Assembly: GCA_031216445.1 (NCBI GenBank) | Contig: CM062205.1 | Coordinates: forward strand, 14,965,001 to 15,029,000 | DNA length: 64,000 bases | Direction: 5' to 3' | From: Lateolabrax maculatus | Taxonomy: Eukaryota; Chordata; Actinopteri; Acropomatiformes; Lateolabracidae | Part shown: in pieces, positions 1-12,149 of the stretch | How positions within the stretch are numbered: position 1 is the stretch's first letter | Layout of the letters: every line of letters starts with the position of its first letter | Position numbers and translations under genes: made by a program | The notes under the pieces: model-generated | Databases searched by the model: none | Seen by the model: the letters and a program-made list of their open reading frames with translations, nothing else | Told to the model about the DNA's origin: nothing

Positions 1-2
1 TC

Positions 3-128
3 TCAGCTGGAGACAACAACAGCAGCAGCAGCGGTTTTGAACCTTCCAAGTCAATGCTTATCACAGATCTTGGATACACAGACCAGAAAAATGGACCCAT
101 TGTGATGAGCTTAATGTCAACATTTTAA
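3..128 (+). CDS. possible 3'-terminal coding exon of an unidentified gene (partial)
   Basis: An open frame enters the window at base 3 and runs 41 codons to a TAA at 126-128. It is polar and serine-rich at first (DNNSSSSGFEPSK) and ends VMSLMSTF. An AATAAA hexamer at 144-149 follows the stop by about 15 bases, which fits the end of a plus-strand transcript. I do not recognise the protein, and 41 codons can stay open by chance, so this is only a candidate. It could equally be non-coding sequence. Confidence 0.22.
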   Translation, partial: SAGDNNSSSSGFEPSKSMLITDLGYTDQKNGPIVMSLMSTF

Positions 129-2086
129 TTTGTGCTTCACAGAAATAAAATGCTATTTTCAAAATACACTTCAGATATCTAGCTTTGCCATGTAGGGCAC
201 AAGACATTAAACAAAGTGAATATCAAACCCCTCTTTAGTAGTTCAACTTCAGTCATGAGCAGTCTGACCAAAGTGATTTTGTTCCATTAAAAATGCTTAA
301 AAAAACAGTTTGATTGTGGTTGAAAGGTTAAAAAGTTGTAGCATTTTACAAGGAAATGAGAAAAGTCATAAAAAAAAAAACAACATAATTTTGAGTAGAA
401 GATATTTCTTTATTCTTTCCTATCCCTTTGGGGGGTCCTGTGTTGGGAACCACGTAGCCCACAGAGAATCCAGTAACACAGACCTCCTCCTCCCTCTGCC
501 CTCAGACCACAGCACTAATTGATAATAATCACTTGCTGGGGCTTTCTGACTCAGGGGGGGATTAGCTACCTTGCATGTACTGGTACTGAGGTTGTGGCTG
601 CTAAGTCCTGGACTACAATACAGTAGTTAAGCACACAGGCCAAGGCCGCAGTAAACTCCTTTGCTCTAATCGGGATGGATTTGGGACGACGGACTGAGGT
701 GGGAGCTCTCATTTGCTAGCAGTTGGAGCTATTTGATTGGCTAATGACCTTTTTAATATTATAACATTACTGTTTTAATGCTACATATGCAGCTTTAATT
801 CCACTGTGGCTGCCAAACCACAGAGCCACCGCCTATATTATTTAAATGGTATCCATGGCAACAAGCATCTTTGTGACCTCCAGCAAACAGTTGAAGGTTG
901 TGAACCCAAATCTAGGGCACGCATCTATACTTCCAGTGCAGCGTATTAGTAATTCACAAAAGCCCTTTACAGACTGTATGATTTTCAAGCCTAATTTTCA
1001 TGGAGGTCAGAGGAGCAGATACCATCAACTGATGAGGTTGCATGAAGGGCTTCTAGCTTGTAAACAAGAGGGAGTGAAAAACAATTGACCTCCTTTTAGC
1101 CTCCCTTCATAAGCATCTACAATAAGTGCCTTAGCACACCCGAGAAACTAAAAACAAATGAAACCGCAGTGTTCTTCTGCCAAATAACACAAACCCTACT
1201 TAATTGTGTGCTGATCTTTCAGAGAAGTGGGTTTGAAATAGATTAATGAAAACAAGAATGAGCACATTTCTGTGGCCTGTTCCAATGAATGTACAGTCCA
1301 ATTGGAGCTTTGAAATTACAGGTCAGTCAACTTTTCATGCAGTGGTTGACAAAGTTTACGATGAAATGCAAAACATACACACACCCCATATTGTTCCTGA
1401 AGCAAAATGAGTGATGTATTTAAAGTTGGTACACAGGTGGTTGTTGACAGTAGTGCAGTAGTTCCTACACAATTTCCTACTTATTCACAGCTGTCTAACT
1501 GTTGTTCATTACATTGCATTAGGTTATTTTACACACAAGAAATGCAACAAACAGAATGCACACTCACCACATACTATAGTGAGCTGAACTCTAACCCTAT
1601 TTCTGAGTTGTCCCTGTTCTACTAGCCCTTACCATGTACAGTGTTTTTCCATCAATCCTTCTGCAAAGATCAGACATTACATCAGATATTTCTTTTCGAA
1701 TTATGTGCTAAATCCATATCTACTACTGCTGATAAGTATATGTTTCTGACATAAGTGCAATGTTGGTGGTGCTGCTACTGAATTTAAATACCCATATAAT
1801 CGACACATTTTGTGTATTATAATGAGACAAATTAATTTAATAAGAATCAATTTAATAAGAATATGCATTGAACACCCTGTTTGGAAAGGGGCTAATGTAG
1901 AGTATGATGGTCTTTCAGGAAAGGTCTGAACCTCATTGGAAGTGCTTTTGTTGAAAGCGGATTATGAACAGAGTACCTCAAAATTATGTGGCAATTTTTC
2001 GGAAAAAGAACACTGGGGGCCAGAGGTGATAGACTCAAAGTGGGATGTGAAAACAGCTCTGTACTGATTAGAAAGCTCAGGTGCTA

Positions 2087-2161
<75 letters not shown>

Positions 2162-3310
2162 GACAGTACGTGTTGACTGTTCTGCACTGACCAGCTCTGG
2201 AGGGGCCGCGATAGAAACTGATGCTTGGGCCTGTGTGCAGTACGTGCCTGTATGTGTGGATAACCCTGCAGTGGTTTAAGATGTGTTGCGTTTTCTTCCC
2301 CTCCATGTCTCTCTTATTGAAGACACACACACAAAGGGGCATGTAATATTTTTCAACATTTACCTATGCTGAGTGATTTACAGTGTAACCTTGATTTCAT
2401 GAGATCCTGCTAAATGAGTTTCGTGCTGCTGAGACGTTCACACTCTCTTTCGCACACACGCCAAACCACAGCTTTGTTCATGTTAAATAATTATCACCTA
2501 AATACCACAGATCCCTCTGACCTTTAAGTCCTCAATGTAATTGATTGACAAAGTGTGACAGAATTGGGTTCAGCTTGAGTGCCTTGTATTTGACAGTTAA
2601 ACAAAATACCATTATTTAATCTGACAAAATGGGCATCTTCATAAAGGAGTGTGTGTTGTGTTGATGCTGTTAATGTTTGACGCAGTGAGAACTTATTGGA
2701 TGAGTTGCTCCTACAGTCCACTCGTAGTATTATGGTCAAAAATGCCCCAGTATTTCAAAAGCATTGGCTGCTACTGTAGTCCCTCTGTGTTAAACCAGTC
2801 TATACCTGGCCTAGGGCAGCTTTAGTCAGTGTTCTCTCCATCAGCTCCAATAAACATTACACACTGCGACGTCCTGGCAAAGCACTCTGCCCATCTGGCA
2901 GCCTTTTCTCTCACAAACTACCAACACGGTCTGCCAGCATATTACTGGAAGGAAGGACATTTTATACAGTTTTGAGACAGGAGACTGTAAGTGTAGAGTG
3001 GAAAAAAGTTGTATGGAATGTACTGTTTGCTGGAAGTGTGTGAAAATGTATGAGGTCACACATAGCTTCTGCTCGAATTTGAATCATCTTAACATGGAGG
3101 CACAAAGAGGCATAATTGCATCTTGTGAATGGCTAAAAACAGTATGCAGCCAAAGTTAGCATTTATTTCAGAAGAAATGACAAATGAAAAATAAGCAAGT
3201 GCTATTTTATTTGTTTGCTCTTGTAAAAAATGTTTTTACTCATGTAAACAATACTTTATTTTTGGACCACGGTTTAAACTGACCACGCATTGTTTGTTTG
3301 TCTATTGACA
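129..3310. other. intergenic / upstream region of the SOUL-family gene
   Basis: No convincing coding exon on either strand. It contains the long (GT)n tract at 2091-2161 and a TATCCATGGCAAC X-box-like site at 850-862. The acceptor at 3310 (TTGACAG) in front of the SOUL start codon implies at least one untranslated upstream exon of that gene somewhere in this stretch or beyond it. I could not place that exon. Confidence 0.5.
2091..2161. repeat. (GT)n microsatellite
   Basis: About 35 uninterrupted GT units. The open frames here on both strands (poly Cys-Val or poly His-Thr) are translation artefacts of the repeat. Confidence 0.98.
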
Positions 3311-3313
3311 GAT

Positions 3314-6115
3314 ATGGCAGAGCCCATTCAACAGCTAACCACCAACAACCAAGGACGCAGTAACAGAGAACTTGTCCCTTTCACTCTACTCGCACGCAAA
3401 GAGAAGGTATATATCTGACTATTTGACTACAAATAATCAATATACTTTCAGCTTGTGTCAACCCCGTCTTTCTATACGTTTTAATTTTCACTATAAAAAG
3501 GGAAAAGCTATCAAATTGGTTAGTGACCTAGTTTAAAGTAGACAAGTGTGTATGCACCAGAGACTAGACCAGCAAATTAAGACCTTGCGAGATAACCCGA
3601 TCTTTGAAGAACAGTAGTCAAAAACCTTAGTACCACACGAGCACAAGTCAACTGCTGTATGATTTTATAATACTTAGATGCACAGAACATCACTAAAAAC
3701 TTAAAATCATTGGATCGCACATCCAGGAACAACAAACAAACCAGGCCATGATAGACATCTTATAAAGAAAATCAACCGCATCATTGTCAGTCTACAATCA
3801 CGTACAGGTCTTCTGTGTGAGTATGGGTCAGCTATTTATTTTCCACAAGATGATCGTTTCACCCAATGCGATAAGTCGCTTAAACTCCTAAGGGGACCAT
3901 ATAAATAAAGAGGGTTAATTGGTTTAACTTGAGTTAATTAGTTCGTTAAAACTTGGCTGGATACGCCGGTTAAACAAAGGACAATCATAGGCACCCTATT
4001 CTTAGAGCAAGGACAGCACGTTGACAGCAAGCAGGCCTCAAACTTTAGGTCAAACACCTGAACTGCAGTACTGTGTGTGTAGACAATATCTGAATAAAAC
4101 AATCTAGTGGTGCGCCATATTGTATCGTTCACGATTAAACCGGTATCATTTTTAATAAGATTTTTAAAGTTCATGTCACACTCGCGATATTCTGACTTGT
4201 TGGCATAATGATGTCATACTGTTACGCACAGCAATAACAAGCATGGCTAAAGGAAAACTGCCAGCTCAAGTTATCATACTTTCCTCAAACTTACGGTCCT
4301 TATTTACTTATGTAACGCTTTAATTCCACCGGGCACAGCTCTATAAACGTCACGTCTGCCACAAGTTTTGTTCGCATGGCTTCATACCCATCGGGAGCAA
4401 TTCAAAAGCGGAGCGTTTTGCCTGCACAGTTTTTTGATTTGGTCATATTTTTTGGGGGGGGGTTGTGCTTCTACCATGGGTTAGTAGATGAATTCGTTAA
4501 ATGGTTTCTTTTTATTATGTCTGTTTTTATGGTCGGTAGTCTGCACAGGGCTTTTTATTTTGAAAATTGACCTGATGCTTTATGCCAATGTCTGACTTCC
4601 GTCATAGAAAAGACTTGGCGTATCTTAAGCATAGCAGAACGGAGACCGTTTTCTGAAAAGCTCTGGTGGCGGCATTGCACTGCACTGCACTGCACTCGGT
4701 GCACATATATATAGCAGAGATCCTTTTTTTAGTTTTGTCATATCGTCAAGAATATTGTTATCGCAGAAATACCCTGATATCGTGATATTATTATTATTAT
4801 TATTAATATTGCATATCGCCCATCCATAAACCCTACTACAATTTAAGGTCATTTAACAGGTTAAGAAAACATTTACTGACAAACAAACTGATGTAGCTAG
4901 TTAAACAGGATGAAAATCACAGAGATGCCCCAGTAATAATTACATTACACCACCTCCCTTTGTAAAATGTATTCTGTCCAAATACAACTTTGAAAAATCT
5001 CACACACTTGCAGCTTTATAAGGCACGTCACTCCCTCAGTACACTCACAAGGCCAAAACACTATGTCTCGAATGATTTTAATTACAAGTAGCAGACGTCG
5101 TGTGGGATGTATTTTTTACACATTTTGTAAACAGCTTTACAGTCATTAGTAAGAAACTTTGCTGGCATCCTCAGTGCCATTCTCCAGTTATAATAGCAAA
5201 TGCTACAGAAGACTGTTTCATAAGAAGACTTAATTCAATTTAACACAGTATTCATGTGTACCTAAAGTTGTAACTCAGTCTGCTCTTGTCTTTTATCATC
5301 TGGGTTTTTTCAGTGTGGGGAGCTGTTGTATGAGAAACGGCAATACGAAAAGGGCCACTGGGCTTGTATAACAATGCGTGAGGACACTTACGAACAGAGC
5401 ATCTGCTATGGTTTTATGAGGATAATGAGATACATCTGCGGGCAGAACGCCTTAGGTAAGTCCACAATCAAGGGACCATTCAACACACACAATCAGTTCC
5501 CAGCCTCTTCTTCAATTTACATTTTCTAATGATTATCTCCAAGCCAGTAATTTGCCGTTTCCTTGACAACACTAGGTGACTACCTGGGCATGACGCTCCC
5601 AGTTGTCACAGTGGTGCGCACAGATGAGAACCATTCTGTGGTCTCCCATGATGTGATCGTGGCGTATTTCCTTCCCATTGAGCATCAGGCCCAGCCCCCA
5701 CAACCTCATGACAACGAGATCACCATAGAGATCTGGCCCGCCACTACTGTATACACAAGGTCAGTAGAGAATAAAATAAAAATGACTAGTCCCAAATTAA
5801 CTCGTTCTTCTTGTCAGCAGTGACGGCTAACAATGATTGTTTTAGTCAATGAAGAGTGGTAATGCTTGGCCTGTTTTTCCCGCTTTGATGTGACATGAAA
5901 ATGTGATACCTCATACTCATGCACCACTCCCTGCTTCTTCCAGGGCCTTTACTGGTCCCACCAACGAAGTGACCATCATTAATCAGATCAATGCCATGGC
6001 GGAGGTGTTGGACTCCCCCAATGTGTGCGTGAACGACTCGTTCATCGTGGCCGGCTTCACCAACCCTGCTCACAGCAACCGTCAGAATGAGATCTGGTTC
6101 CTAGAGCGACCCTGA
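3314..6115 (+). CDS. SOUL/HEBP-family heme-binding protein (four coding exons)
   Basis: Exons 3314-3406, 5314-5455, 5576-5759 and 5944-6115 join in frame into a 196-residue protein, all with GT/AG junctions. The start ATG lies three bases inside an exon after TTGACAG, so a 5' untranslated exon exists upstream. The fold is that of the SOUL/HEBP family: LLYEKRQYEKGHWACI near residue 36, GFMRIMRYI, the family hallmark LGMTLPVVTVV (glycine-methionine-T-x-P), and the C-terminal NEIWFLERP matching the NEIWLVK ending of HEBP1. Length is typical (about 190-200). SOUL proteins bind heme or related tetrapyrroles, mostly in the cytosol. Heme ligands are not conserved across the family, so binding here is inferred. 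It is probably one of the fish-expanded soul paralogues (soul5-like), but I cannot assign the exact one. It is transcribed toward the 3' end of fancm. Confidence 0.9.
4671..4696. repeat. short (TGCAC)n tandem repeat in SOUL intron 1
   Basis: GCATTGCAC followed by repeated TGCAC units, about four copies. It lies in an AT-rich intron that also holds a (TTA)n stretch at about 4789-4804. Confidence 0.8.
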
Positions 6116-8315
6116 GGGACACGAGGATTAAGCAACATCCTACCTGTGACCCTTGAGCTCCATAAAGACACCCTTAACACTGTCGTAGCTCTGCTATAGC
6201 CTCAGGTGCAACACCCTCTTTAGTCACCACCTCTACCTGAAGTGACCACCAGGCCAGAACACTCCAGATCAGTTGGGGCCTGAAAAAAAATTCAGTCCTT
6301 ACTTTTCCCTCAGTGACTATTCATTCATGTTAATTTAGATAGATTCTCAATTCACGCATTAGAACTAAACTAAACCACTGCCATACTCTCACGGACACAA
6401 CCCAGATGCTAAGATGAAGCATAGCGTTCATCCCCTGCTCTTACATTGAGATGGCAAGAAAATGTTTCCTAAGCACAGTGCCCTCTTGTTAATAGTTTTA
6501 ATTCTTAGTGCTCTGTGAACACGGTGACCATTAAGTGCTGTCACGAACATGCAACAGCCTGTCTTTCCACAGCGGAGGCGGGTTCCCAGTAGACATGCAG
6601 CCTTATCTATATGCTCCCTTTCTGTTTGTTGCACAGCTAGAATGTCTTGTCATGTGAGGTAAAGGTGAATGCACAACAGCAGAAAATTATTTGTCTGTCA
6701 TTCTGTAGCTTGCTGAGGTGATTTCAAGTGTCACTGCTGACCTGCTGTTTTTTCGTTTCTGGACATAACTGCCTACAGGTTACAAGTCTAAATGCCAGTC
6801 ACACTGCATAAACAATTATTTTGTTTCAACAATAAGTGCAATATTTACCAGATCAACAAGCCAGTTATTACAGTTGCTGGGCCACTAACCCAATCTAAGG
6901 GTGTGTTCAGAGGCTGGTATGGTGGATTGGACATCTGCAGCATGCAACACAACCAAACAGACAACATTCAGACCAGAACTAGTGGTTTCAACAGTATATA
7001 AGCTCAATACAATAGGTGACTCTAATATAGAAAACATACAATACAATACAATACTAAAATAATGTTTGTGCATGAATGTATAGCTACAGGGGAGAGGGTA
7101 AAAACACGTTACACTTCTACAAACCAAAACTCACTAATTTTACAGCTGGATGACAATCTCATATATATATTATATATATTATATATATAATATATATTAT
7201 ATTTATATTATACATACATACATACATACATACATACACACACATCCTTTTTTTCTTAAGAAAATAATGCGCGTCAATGCATTCCCCATGTTTCAAGTAC
7301 GTTCACATACAGAAATACTTACCTACTGTACCTCTTTGTCATGCTCTTTCCTCTGCTTGTCAATGTTAGTGAGTATGCATTCACTCCTTCAAGTACCACT
7401 GCTGTCACGAGACAACTGAGACAATGCAACCATGAAAAGACATAGAGGACAGAGAGTATCTCTGCTGTTATTATACTTGTTTTCTTTTATTTTTAAATAG
7501 GAGAAAGCTACATTCTGTTTTAGTTAAAACTATTGTTAATGTTCTATCATCAAGCTATGGACAGTCTATAAAGTCAGAGTGAAAGAAGTATGTTTGTATA
7601 TCTTCACTATATTTTAAAATAAGACAAGTGCAATGCAACAAAGTGATACACATCAAACCAGCTACACCTTGCGTTCACAGTAATATAAGAATGTTTCTGC
7701 TTTGGGACTTTACATTTACTGTTTGGGTGCCAGTGAAATAAAACTGGAAGTGAACTAGCCAAATTAGCATTATGTGAGGATTTTTTATCAGGACAGCTAT
7801 GAAATGCTGAGGCGTGCAGTTTAGCTGAAATTCTGATCTTAAATTGTGAGAAATATTATTTAATAAATAAAATAAAAAAGTAATTATTGGTTTACGCAGG
7901 TTGCCCAGTCTTAAAGTCAAGCAGTTTGGCTGACATCAAGACATCCAAAGAATTTATTTTGCATTAAATGATTGAGTTGATATGACACTCAGTGACATCT
8001 GTAGTGTGTTAACACTTGCAAAGCCATGATACATGTGGATTGGGTGTCCCTGTAAGAGCCTGGTTATATGGGAACTTCAAGGAAGAGTATGACTTTTATA
8101 AGAGTTCTAAGATATGTCTTGGAAACACTTCTATAACATCAGGTCATTTAACAGTAGGTAAAAACCTATATTTACTGACAGGATTTAACCGTTTTCCTTT
8201 CTTTTGGCTTATTTTTTTTTTTAGTATTTTGCAAGTGTCCTGTACTGTGAAATTCAAGTGCAACAACAAGAGCTACTGTGGTTTCCCTTGTTCAATAAAA
8301 ATGTAATGTCTCCTG
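6116..8315 (+). other. probable long 3' UTR / downstream region of the SOUL-family gene
   Basis: Non-coding after the TGA at 6113-6115. AATAAA hexamers on the plus strand near 7736 and 8293 are candidate poly(A) signals. An AT/TACA microsatellite lies inside (7160-7240). No other exon is visible on either strand. Confidence 0.35.
7160..7240. repeat. (AT)n followed by (TACA)n simple repeats
   Basis: Alternating TATATA blocks to about 7210, then about seven TACA units, then CACACA. Confidence 0.95.
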
Positions 8316-8637
8316 TCTTTTGATATGTACAGTGATGCTTTTATCTGTTTCATATGCACAGTACACAAGTTCTACACAATTTGTGGTATTACTGCATGGA
8401 ATATACTAACTATTAAAACAGATGCAAGACAAGCGTATGAGGCTGTGTTTCAGACTAGTTATCTGTGTTTGTACCAACCAACAAGTACTGTATAATTACT
8501 AAAATATCCGTAAAGGGGATTCCTTCCTTTTATGGGATCAAATGTGGCAAACAAAAGGGTTCACACCTTACCTTGTTTTGAAACATATAGCCTGACCCAT
8601 TTCACAAGAAGAAAGTAACATGAGGAGTTCCAACAAG

Positions 8638-8641
<4 letters not shown>

Positions 8642-8674
<33 letters not shown>
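8642..8674. repeat. (CA)n microsatellite
   Basis: About 16 uninterrupted CA units in otherwise featureless AT-rich sequence between the SOUL gene and fancm. Confidence 0.97.
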
Positions 8675-8675
<1 letters not shown>

Positions 8676-8676
<1 letters not shown>

Positions 8677-10012
8677 TTGCATATCAGAGTGCAGCCTATT
8701 GCACAATACAGTACCCTGTGTATAGTGTCTGATGGAGATACTGTACAACCGGTTGAAAGGAATTAACATGAAGAATGAAAAGTCTTTAGTTTGCAGCTGA
8801 TGCAACGATAAACAGATAATATTCTAATAAATATGAAAAACAACTGTTTTCCTGAAAGTACAGATTATTTTCCTTTTAGTCATAAACGTCAGCACATTTG
8901 TTTAAATAAAGACCAGGAATTCTTTTGAGACAAATTACTTTTAATTTATGTGGAATGCCACTAAAACCTAAGCCCTAAATTACACCATCAGTTTCCATTA
9001 CAACAACACAGGCCGTAAACTTTATGAGGGATATCTCAGCACTGGCTTGCCTTGGACACAGTGGCCTAGTTGTTCTCTGACATTACACACATTGTCTATA
9101 AAACCTCCAAAAATGTTCAGTCAAAATGACAATGCTGAGATGCGAGAAAACAGGAGGCTATTATAGTGGTTATATGGATGAATACAGGTCTCTCTCTGAT
9201 GTCTGAGATAAAAGGGCCAAAAACTGTCTGGTCAAATTAAGTGAGAGCAGTGGGAAATGGAAGTTAACACGTACGCTGCAGATGCCATCCGGTATGGGGT
9301 AATATGAAGGGAAGGTGAAAAATGTTAAGTCAAAGCAATTAAAAAACAAGCAAGAAGAGCAAAAAAACAACCCATTAAGAATCAGAAGAGACACAAATAA
9401 GACCTAACAGCCATGATTCAACAGGTCTAAGGTGGAGGTGTCACATTCCAGCTGTCCAGCCAGTTGAGACGGATGTAGTGTAGCTGCACATTTGCAGTAC
9501 AGTACACACAGTCAGTGAACCAACCCGTGACAAGGAGAGAGCCTGCGGGGCCTGTTAATAATCCAGAACCATTTAGTCTACCAGCAGTGAAAGCCGGACC
9601 GCTTAGTGTGACAGGATGTTGCTTTCAAGACAAATCAGTCCATTTAATATTAACTGACCCAGTACAAACAACACAACAGGAAAGACGTGTGATGCGGAGA
9701 AAAAGATTCTGGCTGAGGATTTCTTTTGCAACAGAAACAGGCTAACAGTGACCATGAGGTGGCAGCAAAGCACCAAAAAAGACCAAAACCATACATGGCC
9801 AACTGAGAAACGTTTGAATACAAAACTAACTCTAGTCAAAGTTTGAATGTGCTTGTCTGCTGATGTGGTTGTATATTTATTACTGATAATAATCTGACAG
9901 AAAAAAAAAAGATTTACTTAACTATGAATTAATATAGTAAATCCATTATTTGTTCTTGGCATTGTATACAGCACCTTCTTCACATCCCTCAAACTGACTG
10001 TTATGTCAGATG
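8676..10012. other. gap between SOUL gene and fancm, no exon seen
   Basis: I looked on the minus strand for the next fancm exon (the human counterpart starts ILESFARSLIQRN) and saw no similar peptide. Open frames such as 9603-9839 (-) and 9515-9745 (+) have no family resemblance. Confidence 0.5.
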
Positions 10013-10018
10013 TTTATT
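10013..10018 (-). terminator. AATAAA poly(A) signal 21 nt after the fancm read-through stop
   Basis: Plus-strand TTTATT reads AATAAA on the minus strand. It follows the TAA at 10042-10040 that closes the frame when the exon-4 donor is not used. It would make fancm exon 4 a terminal exon of a short transcript. A hexamer alone is weak evidence. Confidence 0.35.
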
Positions 10019-10039
10019 TGTAAGAAAAAAATAAAAGCT

Positions 10040-11819
10040 TTAAAGACAGGGGAGGGGTTTTGCTAAATATAACGCAAAATTGCTTGTGCCTACCTGTAGG
10101 TATCGCGTCTGGTGAGCAGAAAGGGCCTCTCCGAGAGGAACCACCACTTTCTCCACACTGCGCTCGTGGGAATGGGCCTGGATGTCTGGGCTCTCCTCTG
10201 AACGCAGCTCAATGTGGGAGATGAGCAAATTAGAGATCACCGACTGCACCGACTGCAGGGATGGAGTGAAAGAAGAAAGGTGGAATCAGTTAAATGTAGA
10301 ATTTTTAATCTTAAGTCACATTAGGCCAGAGAGCGAAAGGGATTTATAAACACAGATACTTATGTACATTGTTCTTACCTTTGTATCTCCCCCTGGAGTT
10401 GCACTTAGGGCCAGGATGCGGAATTGCAGAGTTTGGCTGCCGAGCTGTCTGATCACCTGAGTAACAGGGAGAGGAGTATGTACAGGACACTGTTTGCACT
10501 TTACTTGAATAATCCTAATATGAAACGAACTAAAAGTATTAGAAGGCAAACCTGAAGAGACACCCTGTGCTAAAAAAATAGAAGTGAGCAATTAGATAAA
10601 GTCCTCTATCATGGACGTGGATATCATTCAATTTATAGTAAATCAGTTAAATAGCTTTTTATCTGTTTGTAATAACTTGCTCCCTGAGTATGTCCACAGC
10701 TTCTCCGAGTGACAGTTACTCGGTGGAGAAATATCACTTTAAAGTCACTTTATTGCAGGTTCACATCATCAGATGTGGACTTGGCAAGTAAAGTAGAACC
10801 TGGAAGTACAGTCAGTGGTGACATACACCTGAACTGAATGGCAAACTGTGATCATTACAGTAGGGTCTGTGTACCTGGCAGAAGGCATGGTTGCCCAGCG
10901 CCTTGTGGGCTTCATCGACCACCACACACTTGACCTGCTGGGCCGGGCAGCTCTGCCTGGACAGATCGTTCACCATGACCTGCGGGGTGAGGAAGAAGAC
11001 CCGCTTGGTCCTCCACACCTCCTGCCTCTGCTTCGCTGCTGTGCTGCCTGTGGATAAGGAGATGCACCCTTGTCAATACAGGCTCATTTGGACGCTTTGG
11101 GCCATCTTCAGGCCATGATTGTCACCTGTCAGCTCGGCCATGTGTGCCTGCGGGATCCCCATTACTTTGTAACAGGCCTCGATCTGTTGTGCCACCAGAG
11201 GTTTGGTGGGAGCCATGAACACAATCTTCCCCGACGGATACCAGCGGTAGAAGTTGTACATGACCACGGCGGCTATAAAGGTCTTTCCCAGACCTGTGGG
11301 GAGACACACCAGCGTGTTCTGAAGCAGGGCAGCCTCGGATATCTTCAGCTGGTACTCCCTGATGGGATAGTTGGTGGGGTAAATCCATACCTTAGCCGAG
11401 CAGCCGTCAAAGCCGGGGAAGTCCGGGTATGTCTGCCCACCTGACGGGGTGGGAGAGAGGGCAGCGCTCTCTGCTGCCACAGGGTCGTCGCGTCGAGGAG
11501 AGTTTGCACTTTCGTGCCGCAGGCTCTGCTCGGCCTCATAAACAGCGACCAACATCAGGTCATCGTCGTCCTCGTCGTCTTCGTCTCCACACGCAGGTTT
11601 AGGGTCGTCTGATGTGCATGCGGACCCCTGGCCGAGCTCGGTCCACAGAGGATTTGGAGGAGGGTGTGTTCCCTGCGCTGCCTGCGCGGTGTCGCTCTGG
11701 GCTGCTCTGCTCCGTCCCGCGGCTCTCTTGCCATGTTTTTCCGGCTGGACAGCTTTGTTTTGAGGGGCGGAAGCCCCCCAAGTCTGGAACAGAGTCCGCT
11801 GATTTGGACCACTACTCAT
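10040..11819 (-). CDS. fancm: FANCM DNA translocase, N-terminal part only (four exons)
   Basis: Exons 11819-11126, 11047-10875, 10456-10379 and 10252-10094 give 368 in-frame residues with clean splice sites. The N-terminus has QRTLFQTWG (residues 7-15), conserved in FANCM, then an acidic linker (78-88) and the SF2 helicase lobe 1: Walker A PTGLGKT (174-180), APTKPL (203-208), TPQVMVND, DEAH (276-279), SAT (307-309). FANCM is an ATP-driven branched-DNA translocase that anchors the Fanconi core complex at stalled forks. The human protein is about 2,050 residues. Here the second RecA lobe, the MHF-binding region and the ERCC4-like C-terminus are absent from the window. Exon 4 has a good donor (CAG|GTAGGC), but reading through adds VGTSNFALYLAKPLPCL and a stop at 10040, giving 385 residues and a nearby AATAAA. 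It could be a truncated gene, a short isoform, or the 5' part of a full gene with a very long intron. Confidence 0.93.
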
Positions 11820-12147
11820 GGCGAAAAGGCTTTGAGGGAAAGCGCCATGTGACGAGCTGCGACATCGCCGTCGGAATATACAAACAAAGGGTCACTTCCG
11901 GCCAATTATTTACCAAAATATAACACCGCGCGCATTAACGACGGGGTTGTGTCCGTCTTTTGAACACAGCCTGAATTGTAAAACGCTCACTGTGTTGTAC
12001 TGATGGCGGCGAATCAAGCGACGAGCTAAACCCGCACGCGTACGTGGTTTAATTTTACAAGGAGGCTTTTATTTGTTTGAGTCTGACCCCGGAACTAAAC
12101 GAAACATCTCCCGCTCTCCGGCGCAACGCCGTCACGTTACCATAGCA
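11820..12147. promoter_or_regulatory. head-to-head promoter shared by fancm and iqcc
   Basis: Only 328 bases separate the two divergent start codons. The stretch is CpG-rich (ACCGCGCGC, GCACGCGTACG). It has an ETS-type ACTTCCGG at 11894-11901 directly followed by CCAAT at 11902-11906, a common arrangement in bidirectional housekeeping promoters. Transcription start sites are not determined. Confidence 0.75.
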
Positions 12148-12149
12148 AT
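12136..12149 (+). promoter_or_regulatory. RFX X-box-like site overlapping the iqcc start codon
   Basis: GTTACCATAGCAAT matches the X-box pattern GTNRCC-(0-3)-RGYAAC except for the last base. The preceding GTCAC is shared with a second site at 14971-14989. Its last bases overlap the ATG at 12148. Confidence 0.45.

Noticed and set aside
1962..2342. 126-residue minus-strand frame over the (GT)n tract
   Set aside because: Most of it is poly(His-Thr) from the microsatellite, with no family match or splice context.
4677..4696. TGCAC repeats as a CRISPR-like or protein-binding array
   Set aside because: A simple pentanucleotide tandem repeat with no spacers.
6116..10039. Search for remaining fancm exons on the minus strand
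   Set aside because: No peptide resembling the human continuation was visible. Short exons could escape reading by eye, so absence is not proven.
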